Positions 44,490-54,700 of a stretch of DNA of 64,000 bases are shown in pieces. Positions within the stretch are counted from its first letter, which is position 1. Each line of letters starts with the position of its first letter. The notes under the pieces are model-generated. The model searched no databases. It was given only the letters and a program-made list of their open reading frames with translations, and had not been told where the DNA came from. The translations under genes and the position numbers were made by a program. The DNA is from Acidovorax sp. FHTAMBA (GTDB taxonomy: Bacteria > Pseudomonadota > Gammaproteobacteria > Burkholderiales > Burkholderiaceae_C), in the NCBI RefSeq assembly GCF_038958875.1, contig NZ_CP152407.1, positions 1,495,501-1,559,500 on the forward strand, written 5' to 3'.

Positions 44490-45742
44490 CCGGGGCAGTC
44501 ACCCCGCACAACTACGTACCGCAGGACCAGCTCTCCGTATGGGCTCTGGTGAACCCTGCGCGGCCCATGCTGGTGGGCGAGTTGCGCCTCTCCCAGCTGG
44601 TGGCCGACTGCGCCACGTTTGCCTATGCCCCGCAGTGGTGGAACTTTGCGCTGAGCGAAGATTTGCCGCTGGTGCAAGGCCAGGAGTTCACGGCGGGCGA
44701 GCGCGCAAGCGCCCCCGGTGCCATCGACGACGCGCGGCCCGACCGATGGGGCGAGCGCATCATCCGCCATGTAGACCGGCCTGCGCGTCTGTCGATTCTG
44801 GAAATGCTGCTGTTTGCGGGTGATGACCGATTTGGCGCGTTGGGCGTGTCGGTGTCGGCAGACCAATACAGTCCGCGCCACCTGGGCGCGTACCCGCAGT
44901 TGCGTGACCTGGCGCAGCTCAGCGCCGCCATGGAAGACCTGCAGACCCAGGCCCCGGTGACGGCCGCCATGCAAAGGCTGATCCAGCCCGGGGTGACGCT
45001 GGGCGGTGCGCGGCCCAAGGCCTTGCTGCAGACCGATGCCGGAGCATGTGTCATCAAGTTCAGCGAGCTGGACGACGCGGTGGACACGCCCTTGGTGGAA
45101 CACGCCACGATGACCCTGGCCGCCAAGGCCGGCATCCGCGTGGCAGCCACGGGCGTGTTGCCCATCCCTGCACGCCACGGCAAGGCACGTCACGCCCTGA
45201 CCATCGAACGCTTTGACCGCGTAGGCGACTACCGGCTGCATTGCATGTCGGCCCGCACCGCGCTGCGCGCCGCGCGTTTGCCCGAGAGCTACAGCGCCCT
45301 GGCTACCGTGCTGCTGCGCCTGGGCCATCCTGACCGGCAGGGCGCGCAGCGTGAGGAGTTGTTCCAGCGCATGGTGTTCAACATCCTCATGGACAACACC
45401 GACGACCATGAGCGCAACCACAGCCTGCGCCTGGGCCTGGACGGCTACCACGAGCTGACCCCTGCGTATGACGTGGTGCCGGCGCTGCAGAACCTGGGCT
45501 ACCAGGCGATGTTGGTGGGCAAGGCGGGGGCGGAGTCCAGTCTGGACAACGCGCTGACTGAGGTCAACGAGTTTGGCATTCGCAGAGCCCGTGCCATTGA
45601 GCTGATCCGCCAGGTGGTTCGTGTGGTGGATGGTTGGCACACCCACTTTGCACAGCAAGGCGTGTGCCGAGCAGACATGGAGCAACTGCACGCCAGCATC
45701 GACCGGGATGCCATGCGTGCGCAAAGGAAGGCGTTTCTCTGA
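44486..45742 (+). CDS. hipA: HipA-family serine/threonine kinase toxin
   Basis: A 418-residue kinase of the HipA type, which in E. coli phosphorylates glutamyl-tRNA synthetase and causes growth arrest and persistence. Seen: P-loop-like GGARPKAL (173-180), ATP-binding Lys in CVIKFS (Lys191), catalytic loop MDNTDDHERN (303-311), and metal-binding Asp in YDVVPAL (Asp329). The P-loop lacks the autophosphorylated Ser found in E. coli HipA. The ATG overlaps the hipB stop. The target may differ from that of E. coli HipA; similarity is by motif, not by measured identity. Confidence 0.9.
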   Translation: MTGAVTPHNYVPQDQLSVWALVNPARPMLVGELRLSQLVADCATFAYAPQWWNFALSEDLPLVQGQEFTAGERASAPGAIDDARPDRWGERIIRHVDRPARLSILEMLLFAGDDRFGALGVSVSADQYSPRHLGAYPQLRDLAQLSAAMEDLQTQAPVTAAMQRLIQPGVTLGGARPKALLQTDAGACVIKFSELDDAVDTPLVEHATMTLAAKAGIRVAATGVLPIPARHGKARHALTIERFDRVGDYRLHCMSARTALRAARLPESYSALATVLLRLGHPDRQGAQREELFQRMVFNILMDNTDDHERNHSLRLGLDGYHELTPAYDVVPALQNLGYQAMLVGKAGAESSLDNALTEVNEFGIRRARAIELIRQVVRVVDGWHTHFAQQGVCRADMEQLHASIDRDAMRAQRKAFL

Positions 45743-45800
45743 GCTGGAATCAGCGAGGGCTTGGCAGCAGCCTGTCACACCGCCGCGCACAATAACGGGC

Positions 45801-47117
45801 GTGACCGTCCCAGCGCCTGACCTTCCCGTTAACGAGCCCACAACGGCTGCCCCCCATGAGTGCCAGGGGCAGCGGCTGCGCCGCATCGCCCACCTCGACA
45901 TGGATGCCTTTTTTGCATCGGTCGAACTGCTGCGATATCCCCAGCTCAAGGGCCTGCCGGTGGTCATTGGCGGTGGCCGCCGCAAGGTGGACGAGCTGTT
46001 GCTGCAAAACCCCGACGGCTCCGGGCCGCGCGAGCCGTGCTTCATCCCGGTGGAGGATTTCCCGCTGCTCAAGGATTACGTGGGCCGGGGCGTGATCACC
46101 ACGGCCACCTACCCCGCGCGGCAGTTTGGCGTGGGCTCGGCCATGGGCATGATGAAGGCTGCCAGGCTGTGCCCGCAGGCCATCGTGCTGCCCGTGGATT
46201 TTGACGAGGTGCGGCGCTTTTCGCGCCTGTTCAAAAGCACCATCATGGAGATTGCGCCGGTGATGCAGGACCGGGGCGTGGACGAGGTGTACATCGACTT
46301 CACGGACGTGCCCGGGGGCCAGCGCGAGGGCGGGCGCGTGCTGGCGCGGCTCATCCAGAAAAGCATCTTTGATAGGACCGGACTGACCTGTTCCATCGGC
46401 GTGGCGCCCAACCGGCTGCTGGCCAAGATGGCCAGCGAGTTCAACAAGCCCAACGGCATCTCCATCGTTTACGAGGAAGACCTGCAGGGCAAGATCTGGC
46501 CCCTCAACGTGCGCAAGATCAACGGCATCGGTCCCAAGGCGGGCGAGAAGCTGGCGCGGCTGGGCATCGAGACCATCGGTCAGCTGGCCGCGCAGGATGC
46601 GCAGTGGCTGATGGGCCACTTTGGCAAATCCACCGGCGCCTGGATGCACCGCGTGGCCTGGGGCCGCGACGAAAGCCCCGTGGTCACCGAGAGCGAGCCC
46701 GTGAGCATGAGCCGCGAGACCACCTTTGACCGCGACCTGCATGCGGTGCGCGACCGGGCCGAGCTCTCTGCCATCTTTACCGACCTGTGCCAGCGCGTAG
46801 CCGAAGACCTGCAGCGCAAGGGCTATGTGGCGCGCACCATCGGCATCAAGCTGCGCTACGAGGACTTCAGGATCGCCACGCGCGACCACACCGCGAACAC
46901 GTACACGGCAGACGGTGCCACCATCCGCCATTTGGCCGGGCAATGCCTCAAGCGCGTGCCGCTGGACAAGCGCCTGCGGCTGCTGGGCGTGCGCGCCAGC
47001 GGCCTGGTGCGCAAGGGCGATGAACCTGCGCCAGAGCACGGCCCTTCGCAGTCTGGCAAGGCGGGGCGCACGCGGCGGGGTGCAACGCAGGTGATGGACA
47101 GTCCGCAGCTGTTTTGA
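45801..47117 (+). CDS. dinB: Y-family DNA polymerase (Pol IV type)
   Basis: A 438-residue translesion polymerase. The GTG at 45801 is taken as the start because the further upstream frame overlaps hipA and no ATG lies between it and the conserved IAHLDMDAFFASVELLRYP. Catalytic motifs: LDMDAFF and GVDEVYIDFTDV (in place of SIDEAYLD). The palm continues with SIGVAPNRLLAKMAS, followed by HhH motif KINGIGPKAGEKLARLGI and the little-finger domain. It is longer than E. coli Pol IV (351), with an insertion after the first motif (about 35 residues, RRKVDELLLQNPDGSGPRE) and a basic tail. No LexA box was recognised. Confidence 0.88.
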   Translation: MTVPAPDLPVNEPTTAAPHECQGQRLRRIAHLDMDAFFASVELLRYPQLKGLPVVIGGGRRKVDELLLQNPDGSGPREPCFIPVEDFPLLKDYVGRGVITTATYPARQFGVGSAMGMMKAARLCPQAIVLPVDFDEVRRFSRLFKSTIMEIAPVMQDRGVDEVYIDFTDVPGGQREGGRVLARLIQKSIFDRTGLTCSIGVAPNRLLAKMASEFNKPNGISIVYEEDLQGKIWPLNVRKINGIGPKAGEKLARLGIETIGQLAAQDAQWLMGHFGKSTGAWMHRVAWGRDESPVVTESEPVSMSRETTFDRDLHAVRDRAELSAIFTDLCQRVAEDLQRKGYVARTIGIKLRYEDFRIATRDHTANTYTADGATIRHLAGQCLKRVPLDKRLRLLGVRASGLVRKGDEPAPEHGPSQSGKAGRTRRGATQVMDSPQLF

Positions 47118-47274
47118 GCACCCGGGTCTATCCCCGTGCGCCCGGCCCTGCAATTCGGAGTTCTTTTGTGCAGGGCGGCTGATCGGCCGTTAGACTTGAC
47201 AGGTATCAAGCGGTAACAGGGCCCCAGCGCCTGACGCTCAGCCTGCTCCCTTGCAGGGCCTCCAGGAGTTATTC

Positions 47275-48834
47275 ATGCGCATCAATCTGCCGGTGACCCA
47301 GCAGAATTTCGACTTTCCGGGTGATGAGTTGCTGGTATCCAGCACCAACACCAAGGGCGAAATCACCCATTGCAACCCGGCGTTTGCACGCGTGAGCGGT
47401 TTCAGCTACGACGAGCTGATCGGCCAGCCGCACAACCTGATCCGCCACCCTGACATGCCCCCCGAGGCCTACAAGGACATGTGGCGCACCATTGGCAGGG
47501 GGGAGCCGTGGACGGGCCTGGTGAAGAACCGCCGCAAGAACGGCGACCACTACTGGGTGCGCGCCAATGTCACGCCCATCATGGAGGGCGGCAAGCCGCG
47601 CGGCTATATGTCGGTGCGCACCAAACCTGGCGCCAACGAGGTCGCCGCGGCGGAGGCGCTGTATGCGCAAATGCGCAGCGAGGCGGCATCGGGCAGGAGC
47701 AGCTTGTCTCTGGAGGCAGGGGCCGTGCGCCATGGCGGGCTGCGCGGCTGGGCGCAGCGGCTGGCGCAGATGGCGCTGTTGCCGCGCATGGCGTTGCTGA
47801 TGGGGTTGCTCGTGCTGCTGGCCCTGGTGCCAGACGCACTGTCGCTGCAGGGCACTACGGCCTGGGTGGCGCGGCTGGTGCTGATGCTGCTGGGAGCTGC
47901 CTGGGTGCTGTGGCGCTTTCAGGCCATGGTGCTGCATGGGGTGCGCGATGCCACGCGGTTTGCCTCGGACATCTCGGCCTGCAACCTGACGACGTCCGTG
48001 CGCGGCGACTACCCGCAGCCCCTGGGCGCGCTCATGCAGCGCCTGCAGCAGACGCAGCTGAACCTGCGCGCGGTGGTGGGAGATGTGCGCACCGAGGTGC
48101 GCAACTTCGTCGAATCGGCCGACGAAATCGCGCGCGGCGGGCTGGACCTGTCGGCCCGCACCGAATCGCAGGCCAGCAGCCTGCAGGAGACTGCGGCGGC
48201 CATGGAAGAGCTGGCCAGCACCGTGCTGCAGACGTCCGACACCGCCGCCCATGTCTCGCGCGAAAGCGCGCAAAGCAGTGAAATTGCCAAGCGGGGAGGG
48301 CAGGCCGTGCGGGAGATTGGCGACGCCATGCAGCAGATGAAGCTGTCGTCCACCAAGATCAGCGAAATTGTCGGAGTCATCGAGGGCATTGCCTTCCAGA
48401 CCAATCTGCTCGCGCTCAACGCGGCCGTCGAGGCGGCCCGTGCCGGTGAGCAGGGGCGGGGTTTTGCGGTGGTGGCGGGCGAGGTGCGTGCGCTCGCGCA
48501 GCGCAGTGCCAGCTCGGCCAAGGAGATCAGTGGCCTCATCGGCGTGACGGTGGGACAGATCGCCAGCGGTGCGCAGCAGATGGACCATGCGGGCACCACG
48601 ATCGGGGGCGTTGTCGACGCGGTCGAACGCGTGAGCACGCTGGTGCAGCAGATCAGCAGCGCCACCAAAGAGCAGTCGCAGGGGATTTCGCAGGTGAATG
48701 AAGCCGTGACCCAGCTCGATACCGTCACCCAGCAGAACGCCGCCCTGGTGGAAGAGTCTGCCGCAGCCGCGCAGGGCCTGAAGGAAAGTGCCGTGTCCCT
48801 GGGCCGCTCGGTGGACGTGTTCAACATGCCCTGA
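47275..48834 (+). CDS. Aer-like methyl-accepting chemotaxis protein with PAS domain
   Basis: A 519-residue chemoreceptor. The ATG at 47275 has CAGGAG about 8 bases upstream. Order: N-terminal PAS (residues about 10-120, with STNTKGEITHCNPAFARVSG, ELIGQPHNLIRHPDMP and GEPWTGLVKNRRKNGDHYW, the Aer-type FAD-binding PAS pattern), two hydrophobic segments (about 167-220), a short HAMP-like linker, and the signalling domain with the highly conserved hairpin IEGIAFQTNLLALNAAVEAA. Lacks a periplasmic domain and ends SVDVFNMP without a CheR-binding pentapeptide. Likely an oxygen or redox sensor acting on CheA. Confidence 0.92.
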   Translation: MRINLPVTQQNFDFPGDELLVSSTNTKGEITHCNPAFARVSGFSYDELIGQPHNLIRHPDMPPEAYKDMWRTIGRGEPWTGLVKNRRKNGDHYWVRANVTPIMEGGKPRGYMSVRTKPGANEVAAAEALYAQMRSEAASGRSSLSLEAGAVRHGGLRGWAQRLAQMALLPRMALLMGLLVLLALVPDALSLQGTTAWVARLVLMLLGAAWVLWRFQAMVLHGVRDATRFASDISACNLTTSVRGDYPQPLGALMQRLQQTQLNLRAVVGDVRTEVRNFVESADEIARGGLDLSARTESQASSLQETAAAMEELASTVLQTSDTAAHVSRESAQSSEIAKRGGQAVREIGDAMQQMKLSSTKISEIVGVIEGIAFQTNLLALNAAVEAARAGEQGRGFAVVAGEVRALAQRSASSAKEISGLIGVTVGQIASGAQQMDHAGTTIGGVVDAVERVSTLVQQISSATKEQSQGISQVNEAVTQLDTVTQQNAALVEESAAAAQGLKESAVSLGRSVDVFNMP

Positions 48835-48872
48835 GGCAGTGCCGCCCCGGGCGCCGGTGCTGTGGCCGTGCG

Positions 48873-49718
48873 CTACTGCCGGGCCGTGCGCACGTTGCGC
48901 GGCAGGGCCTGCGGGTGGCTGGTGCGCAGCGGGTTGATGTCCAGCCCGCCCCGGCGCGTGTAGCGCGCGTACACCGTGAGCTTGATGGGTTTGCAGCGCG
49001 TCCACACATCCATGAAGATGCGCTCCACGCACTGCTCGTGGAACTCGTTGTGGTTGCGAAAGCTCACCAGGTACTGCAGCAGCCCTTCCTGGTTGATCTG
49101 CGGGCCGCTGTAACTGATCTGCACGCTGCCCCAGTCGGGCTGGCCTGTCACCAGGCAGTTGCTTTTGAGCAGGTTGCTGGTGAGGGTCTCGGTCACGGGC
49201 GCTTCGTGGAATTCGGCTGTGAGCAGCTCGGGCGCGGGCTGGTACTGCGTGCATTCCACGTCCAGCCGGTCCAGGCTCAGGCCGTCCAGTTCATGCACGG
49301 GCTCCTGGTCGAACAGCTCGGGCGCGATGAGCTTTACGCCCACGGTGGCGGATTGCCCGGCGCCACGCCACACGGCTTCGCTGATGTCGGTGCGCATGCG
49401 CGCCTGCACTTCGGCCGCATCGGCAAAACGGGTGTTGTTGAAGCTGTTGAGGTACAGCTTGAACGACTTGCTCTCCACGATGTTGGGCGTCTCGCACGGC
49501 ACGGTGATGTGCGCCAGCGCCACCTGCGGCTTGCCGCGCAGGTTCAGCCACGACAGCTCGAATGCCGTCCACAGGTCGGCCCCAAAGAAGGGTGCGGCGC
49601 CGGTGATGCCGATCTCGGCCCGTTTGCCTGCGCGCGGGATGGGGAAGAGCAGCGAGGCGTCGTACTGGTCTACATAGGCCGAAGCCTTGCCGAGCTGGGA
49701 TTGTTCCGGTGTGTTCAT
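48873..49718 (-). CDS. queF: NADPH-dependent 7-cyano-7-deazaguanine reductase
   Basis: A 281-residue bimodular (type II) QueF that reduces preQ0 to preQ1 in queuosine synthesis for tRNA. Seen: the QueF motif ESKSFKLYLNSFN in the N-terminal half, and in the C-terminal half the catalytic Cys in LKSNCLVTGQPDWGS with the Asp of QPDWGS, as in the E. coli enzyme. C-terminal QQ-type region contains FHEQCVERIFMDVW with the conserved Glu. Length matches the long form. A dispersed repeat lies directly upstream; no preQ1 riboswitch was recognised there. The other queuosine genes are elsewhere. Confidence 0.95.
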   Translation of the reverse strand: MNTPEQSQLGKASAYVDQYDASLLFPIPRAGKRAEIGITGAAPFFGADLWTAFELSWLNLRGKPQVALAHITVPCETPNIVESKSFKLYLNSFNNTRFADAAEVQARMRTDISEAVWRGAGQSATVGVKLIAPELFDQEPVHELDGLSLDRLDVECTQYQPAPELLTAEFHEAPVTETLTSNLLKSNCLVTGQPDWGSVQISYSGPQINQEGLLQYLVSFRNHNEFHEQCVERIFMDVWTRCKPIKLTVYARYTRRGGLDINPLRTSHPQALPRNVRTARQ

Positions 49719-49720
49719 GA

Positions 49721-49778
49721 TTGCTATATATTTTATAGCTGCTGGCGCTTTATGGATAAGCGCCAGAGCCTGTTTTTA
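49721..49778 (+). repeat. dispersed two-hairpin intergenic repeat, copy 9
   Basis: A very regular copy: TTGCTATATATTTTATAGC, then GGCGCTTTATGGATAAGC, GCCAGAGCC and a T-run. It fills the gap between the oxygenase stop (49776) and the queF start (49718), both on minus, and overlaps the oxygenase stop codon. Confidence 0.9.
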
Positions 49779-50702
49779 TCTAAATTCCCGTTCGCGCAGC
49801 CACTTGGTGGCGATCCATTTCTCACCCGCAATCACCGGCGCACCGCCGTGCAGCGTGCGGGTGGAGGGGTGTGGGCGCTCGTAGCTGAAGAACACCGCAT
49901 TGCCACGTTGCGGCGCCACCTCGAGGTGCACGTCGGGGAAGGTGGTGCCGCCGCCTTTTTCGGGGGTGTTCAGGTACATCACCAGCGTGCCCACGCGCTG
50001 CCCGCCGCGCTTCAGGATAGTGGGCGTGCCGGGCTCGGCGGGGTCGAAGTAGTCGTAGTGGGGCTTGTACTCGGCGCCCGGGCGGTAGTGCAGCACCTGC
50101 AGTCCCTCGCCGTTTTCGATGGGCCAGTTCAAGAGGCGCGCAATGCGCTCTTCGATGCGCTGGATCAGCGGGCTCTGGCCGCGCTGGAAGAACATGCCGT
50201 CGCTGGTGCGGTCATCGTTGATTTCCTCACCGCCCGTCTTGGTGGCCACGGTGAGCGAGCGCGCCAGGCGCGGCTGTGCATCGGCGATGAGGGCATCGCA
50301 CTCCTCGGGCGACAGCAGGTTGCCAAACACCACGATGCGCGGCTGGGCCATGGCCAGCAGCACATTCACGGTGCGGTCGCCGCAGTCCAGCTGGGCGGGC
50401 GATGCATCCAGCCGGGGCTCGGGCACGGGTACGGCAGCGGGCTGGCCCTGTTGCACGGCCAGTTCGTTCAGGTGGTCCTGCAGCGTGGCCTCCAGGGCGT
50501 CGGCCGCCACGTCTTCATCCCAGCCCGCATCGCGCATGGACTGCAGCACCACGGGGGCGGCATAGCCGGCCTGGGCCTGTTCAATGATCCAGCGGCGCAA
50601 CTCGGGCGTGATGGCCTGCCGCGTGGCTGTGGTGTGGCGGGTGGTTGTGGTGTGGCGGGTGGTTGTGGTGTGGTCCGTGTGCTGGTCAGAACGCGATGCC
50701 AT
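49776..50702 (-). CDS. 2OG-Fe(II) oxygenase, prolyl-4-hydroxylase type
   Basis: A 308-residue non-haem iron dioxygenase. The catalytic domain (from about residue 110) has the metal-binding HxD in KPHYDYFD, the distal His in TLHGGAPV and the 2-oxoglutarate-binding Lys in KWIATKW. Related bacterial proteins hydroxylate proline in peptides or proteins; substrate unknown. The N-terminus is unusual: HTTTTRHTTTTRHTTATR, from an 18-base tandem repeat, followed by a UBA/TS-N-like helical segment (WIIEQAQAGYAAPVVLQSMR). AAAGGA precedes the ATG. The stop codon lies within a dispersed repeat. Confidence 0.88.
   Translation of the reverse strand: MASRSDQHTDHTTTTRHTTTTRHTTATRQAITPELRRWIIEQAQAGYAAPVVLQSMRDAGWDEDVAADALEATLQDHLNELAVQQGQPAAVPVPEPRLDASPAQLDCGDRTVNVLLAMAQPRIVVFGNLLSPEECDALIADAQPRLARSLTVATKTGGEEINDDRTSDGMFFQRGQSPLIQRIEERIARLLNWPIENGEGLQVLHYRPGAEYKPHYDYFDPAEPGTPTILKRGGQRVGTLVMYLNTPEKGGGTTFPDVHLEVAPQRGNAVFFSYERPHPSTRTLHGGAPVIAGEKWIATKWLREREFR
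50623..50673. repeat. 18-base tandem repeat in the oxygenase N-terminus
   Basis: Units GTGGCTGTGGTGTGGCGG (50623-50640), GTGGTTGTGGTGTGGCGG (50641-50658) and a partial third (50659-50673). They encode the Thr/His/Arg repeat at the start of the minus-strand oxygenase. Confidence 0.85.
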
Positions 50703-50738
50703 GGCGGTCCTTTGACGTGAGCAGGGTTGTGTGCGGGC

Positions 50739-51524
50739 TTATGTGGAGGGTACGACTTTGCGCCGAAACACCAGGCGCTCCGGCGTGGAACATGCCGGGA
50801 CAAAGGCGTAGCCATCCAGATCAAACCCTTCGAGCTGGTGTGGCGTGGCCACGCGGTGGGTGATGGCATAACGCGCCATCAGGCCCCGCGCGCGCTTGGC
50901 ATGAAAGCTGATGATCTTGTAGCCGCCGCCCTTCCAGTCCTCGAACACACATTCGATGACACGGGCCTTGAGCGCCTTGCGGTCCACGGCCTTGAAGTAC
51001 TCCTGCGACGCGAGGTTGACCACTACCGGCTTGGTGTCAGCGCGCAGCCGGGTGTTGAGGTGCTCGGCAATCTGGCGGCCCCAGAACTGGTAGAGGTTGT
51101 CGCCTGCGGCCGTGGCCAGGCGCGTGCCCATTTCCAGGCGGTAGGGCTGCATGCGGTCCAGCGGCCGCAGCACGCCATACAGGCCGCTCAGGATGGCCAC
51201 GTGGCTTTGCGCCCAGTCCAGGTCCTGCGGGGCGAGCGTGCGGGCGTCCAGCCCCTCGTACACGTCGCCATTGAAGGCCAGCAGCGCCTGCCGTGAATTG
51301 CTGGCCGTGAACCGGGGGCGCCAGGCCTGGTAGCGCGCCACGTTCAGGGCTGCAAGCTTTTCGCTCAGAGCCATTAGCGAGGCGATCTGCTGCGGTGACT
51401 GCTCGCGCAGCACCTCGATGAGCGCGGTGGATTGCGCCACAAACTGGGGCGTGGTGTGTGGCAGGCCTTCGGGCAGGGGCGTGTCGTAGTCGAGCGATTT
51501 GGCGGGAGACAGCAGGAACAGCAT
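50739..51524 (-). CDS. yaaA: peroxide stress protein YaaA
   Basis: A 261-residue DUF328/YaaA protein, which in E. coli lowers free intracellular iron and so limits Fenton damage during peroxide stress. Seen: the N-terminal LLSPAKSLDYDTP, FNGDVYEGLDARTL, SGLYGVLRPLDRMQPYRLEMG and the C-terminal GYKIISFHAKRARGLMARY, all hallmark segments. Length is normal. The oxygenase gene lies just downstream on the same strand (36 bases), which may point to a shared transcript. No OxyR site was recognised. Confidence 0.94.
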   Translation of the reverse strand: MLFLLSPAKSLDYDTPLPEGLPHTTPQFVAQSTALIEVLREQSPQQIASLMALSEKLAALNVARYQAWRPRFTASNSRQALLAFNGDVYEGLDARTLAPQDLDWAQSHVAILSGLYGVLRPLDRMQPYRLEMGTRLATAAGDNLYQFWGRQIAEHLNTRLRADTKPVVVNLASQEYFKAVDRKALKARVIECVFEDWKGGGYKIISFHAKRARGLMARYAITHRVATPHQLEGFDLDGYAFVPACSTPERLVFRRKVVPST

Positions 51525-51668
51525 GGGGGGCAGGGGGTCCGTGGATCTCGGTGGGTAAAACGGGTGCCCGTGCGGGCAGTGTGCAGTGGGGCGATGACGG
51601 CGGTGGCCTGAAATGGTACCCGTTGAACAAGCGCCGACAGCCGCGAAAGGGGCTTTGGTGAAAGCCGC

Positions 51669-51698
51669 AAAAAAAGAAGGCGGCCTGGGCCGCCTTCT
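51669..51698 (-). terminator. rho-independent terminator of rne
   Basis: An 11-base stem (AGAAGGCGGCC with GGCCGCCTTCT), 2-base loop. Read on minus it is followed by a run of seven T, 47 bases after the rne stop codon. Confidence 0.9.
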
Positions 51699-51745
51699 TG
51701 CCGGGTGGCTGCGTGCCCCGCAGGAGCTGCAGCCGTCTCAGTGCA

Positions 51746-54700
51746 TCAAGCCGAAGGAGGCTGCTCAAACGGCAGCTTCATGGCAGACAGGTCGCGGCGG
51801 GTTTCCACCAGCACCAGCGGGCCTTCGTCGATGACGACTGCTGGAGGGCGCTCGCGGGGCACGCGGATGGACTTGGGTTCGGCGGCAATCGCAGCCTGCA
51901 CGGCAGCGATCTTGTCCGCGTCGGAGTTGACCCACTGCAGGCCCGATGCGGCAGCCACTTGCTGCAGGTCATCGATGGGCAGCGCAAACGCCTGGACGCG
52001 GGGCAGGCCGCTCACAGCAGGTGCCACCTGTGCGGCTGGTGCCGCAATCGGAGCAGGTGCTGCAACAGCTTCAGGTGCCACCGCAGGGGCTGGCGTGGCC
52101 GCCACCGGGGCTGCTACCGGCGCGGCGACAGGTGCAGCAACGGGGGCCGGTGCGTTGGCTGGGGCGGGCACGGGTGCTGCCACAGGCGCTGGGGCAGGTG
52201 CCGCTGCCGCTGGCTCCGCTGCAGGGGCCGTGAAGTAGCTGCGGCGTGGCGCTTCGTCCTGCGCGGGCGCGGGGTCGGCCTGTGTGGGGTCGAAATCCAG
52301 CGTCGCCGGTGCGGCGGCTTCGGCATTGCCGTTGCCGTCACGCGGTCCGCGCTCACCGCGCTCGCGGCGGTCACGGCCGTAGCGGTCGCGCGAACGGCGC
52401 TCACGGCGCTGCTCTTCGGCGGCGGCGCCGTTGGGCTGCGCATCGTTGCCGGACAGGTCCAGATCGGGCAGGGCCGCCAGCGGCGCTGTGTCAGCAAAGT
52501 CGCCGGGTGCCACCGCTGCAGCCGCTTCCTGTGCTTCCACCGCGCGGGGTGTGCGCTCGCCACGGTTGCCGCGTTCGCCTCGTTCACGGCGTGGGCCGCG
52601 CTCGCCGCGGGGCTGCTGGCCGGGCTGGGCATCTGCGCCGTTACCGGTGTTGCCGCTGTTACCGCCATTACCGTTGTTTCCGCCATTGGGCCCTTCCACC
52701 TGCGCCGTCATCGCGGTGGTGTTGTCACCGTTCAAGCCCGCGTTCTGGTGGCGTGGCTCGGTGTTGTCGCGGCGGCCACGGCCACCACCCTCACGCCCTT
52801 CGCGCCCGTTGCGGCCACCGTCGCGGCCCTGCCCGTCGCGGGCTTCGCCTTCGGGGCGGCGCTCGGCGTCACGGGGTGGACGGCTTTCGGCGTCGCGCGG
52901 TGCGCGGCCTTCTGTCGAGCGCTCACCACGGCGGCCCCGGCCTTCGCCATTGCCTTCGCGGGGCGCGCCATCGCGCTGGCCATCACGGTTGCCACCTCGC
53001 CCGCCGCGGCCACCACGGCCTTCGCCGCTGCGGCCATCACGGCGGGGTTCGCCCCGGCCAGAGGGTTCCGGTGTGACCACTGGTGCTGGGGCTGCCACGG
53101 AGGCGGGTGCTGCCGGTGTATCTCCAAAGCCGAACAGGCTCTTGAGCCAGCCGAAGAAGCCTTGCTCCTGCGGCGCTGCGGCCACGGGTGCGGGTGCAGC
53201 CACGGGTGCCGCTGCGGTGGCTGCCGCCGGGCGCTGGCCGCCACGGGGTGCGCGTGCAGCACCCTCAGGGCGGGGCTCGCGCGGCTCGGCGATGGGGGCG
53301 GGTGCGTCCGGCAGCACACCCTTGATCACCGGCGTCTGCTTGTTGGTGGGCTCTTGCGAGCGGCGCGTCACGGCGGTGGGGTCTTCCACTTCTTCGGCAA
53401 GCTTGTAGCTGGCTTCAATGTGGTCCAGACGCGGGTCGTCGTGCTTCAAGCGTTCCAGGCGGTAGTTGGGGGTTTCCAGCGTCTTGTTGGGCACCATCAG
53501 CACGGCCACGCGCTGCTTGAGTTCGATCTTTGCGATCTCGGTGCGCTTTTCGTTGAGCAGGAAAGAGGCCACTTCTACTGGCACCTGGCAGTGCACGGCG
53601 GCCGTGTTGTCCTTCATGGACTCTTCCTGAATGATCCGCAGGATCTGCAGGGCCGACGATTCCGTGTCGCGGATGTGTCCCGAGCCACCGCAGCGGGGGC
53701 AGGGGATGGACGAGCCTTCGGAGAGCGCGGGCTTGAGGCGCTGGCGGCTCATTTCCATGAGGCCGAACTTGCTGATGGTGCCGAACTGCACGCGGGCGCG
53801 GTCCTGGCGCAGCGCGTCGCGCAGGCGGTTTTCCACTTCGCGGCGGTTCTTCGACTCTTCCATGTCGATGAAGTCGATCACGATCAGGCCACCGAGGTCG
53901 CGCAGGCGCATCTGGCGTGCCACTTCGTCGGCGGCTTCCAGGTTGGTGCGGGTGGCGGTTTCCTCGATGTCGCCGCCCTTGATGGCGCGGGCCGAGTTCA
54001 CGTCCACGCTGACCAGCGCTTCGGTGTGGTCGATCACGATGGCGCCGCCCGAGGGCAGCTGCACGGTGCGGGCGTAGGCCGATTCGATCTGGTGCTCGAT
54101 CTGGAAGCGGCTGAACAGGGCGGCATCGTCGCGGTAGCGCTTCACGCGGGCGGCATGCTCGGGCATGACGTGCGCCATGAACTGCTGCGCCTGTTCGTAG
54201 ATGTCGTCGGTATCGATGAGGATGTCACCGATGTCGTTGTTGAAGTAATCGCGGATGGCGCGGATGACGAGCGAAGATTCCTGGTAGATCAGGAAGGCGC
54301 CCTTGCCACCCTTGGCGGCGCCGTCGATGGCGTTCCAGAGCTTGAGCAGGTAGTTCAGGTCCCACTGCAGTTCGGGCGCGCTGCGGCCGATGCCTGCGGT
54401 GCGCGCAATGATGGACATGCCGTTGGGGTACTCCAGCTGGTCCATCGCCTCCTTGAGCTCGGCGCGGTCCTCACCCTCGATGCGGCGCGAGACGCCACCA
54501 CCGCGGGGGTTGTTGGGCATCAGCACCACGTAGCGGCCGGCCAGCGAGACGAAGGTCGTCAGGGCTGCGCCCTTGTTGCCGCGTTCTTCCTTTTCGACCT
54601 GGACCAGCAGCTCCTGGCCTTCCTTGATCACTTCATTGATGCGCGCCTGGCTGGGCGAGACACCGGGCGCGAAGTAGGTGCGCGAAATTTCCTTGAATGG

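Noticed and set aside
45801..45900. LexA box upstream of the dinB-like gene
   Set aside because: No CTGT-N8-ACAG type site could be found near the start.
49719..49780. preQ1 riboswitch upstream of queF
   Set aside because: The short gap is fully taken by a dispersed repeat shared with unrelated genes; no preQ1 aptamer features were seen.
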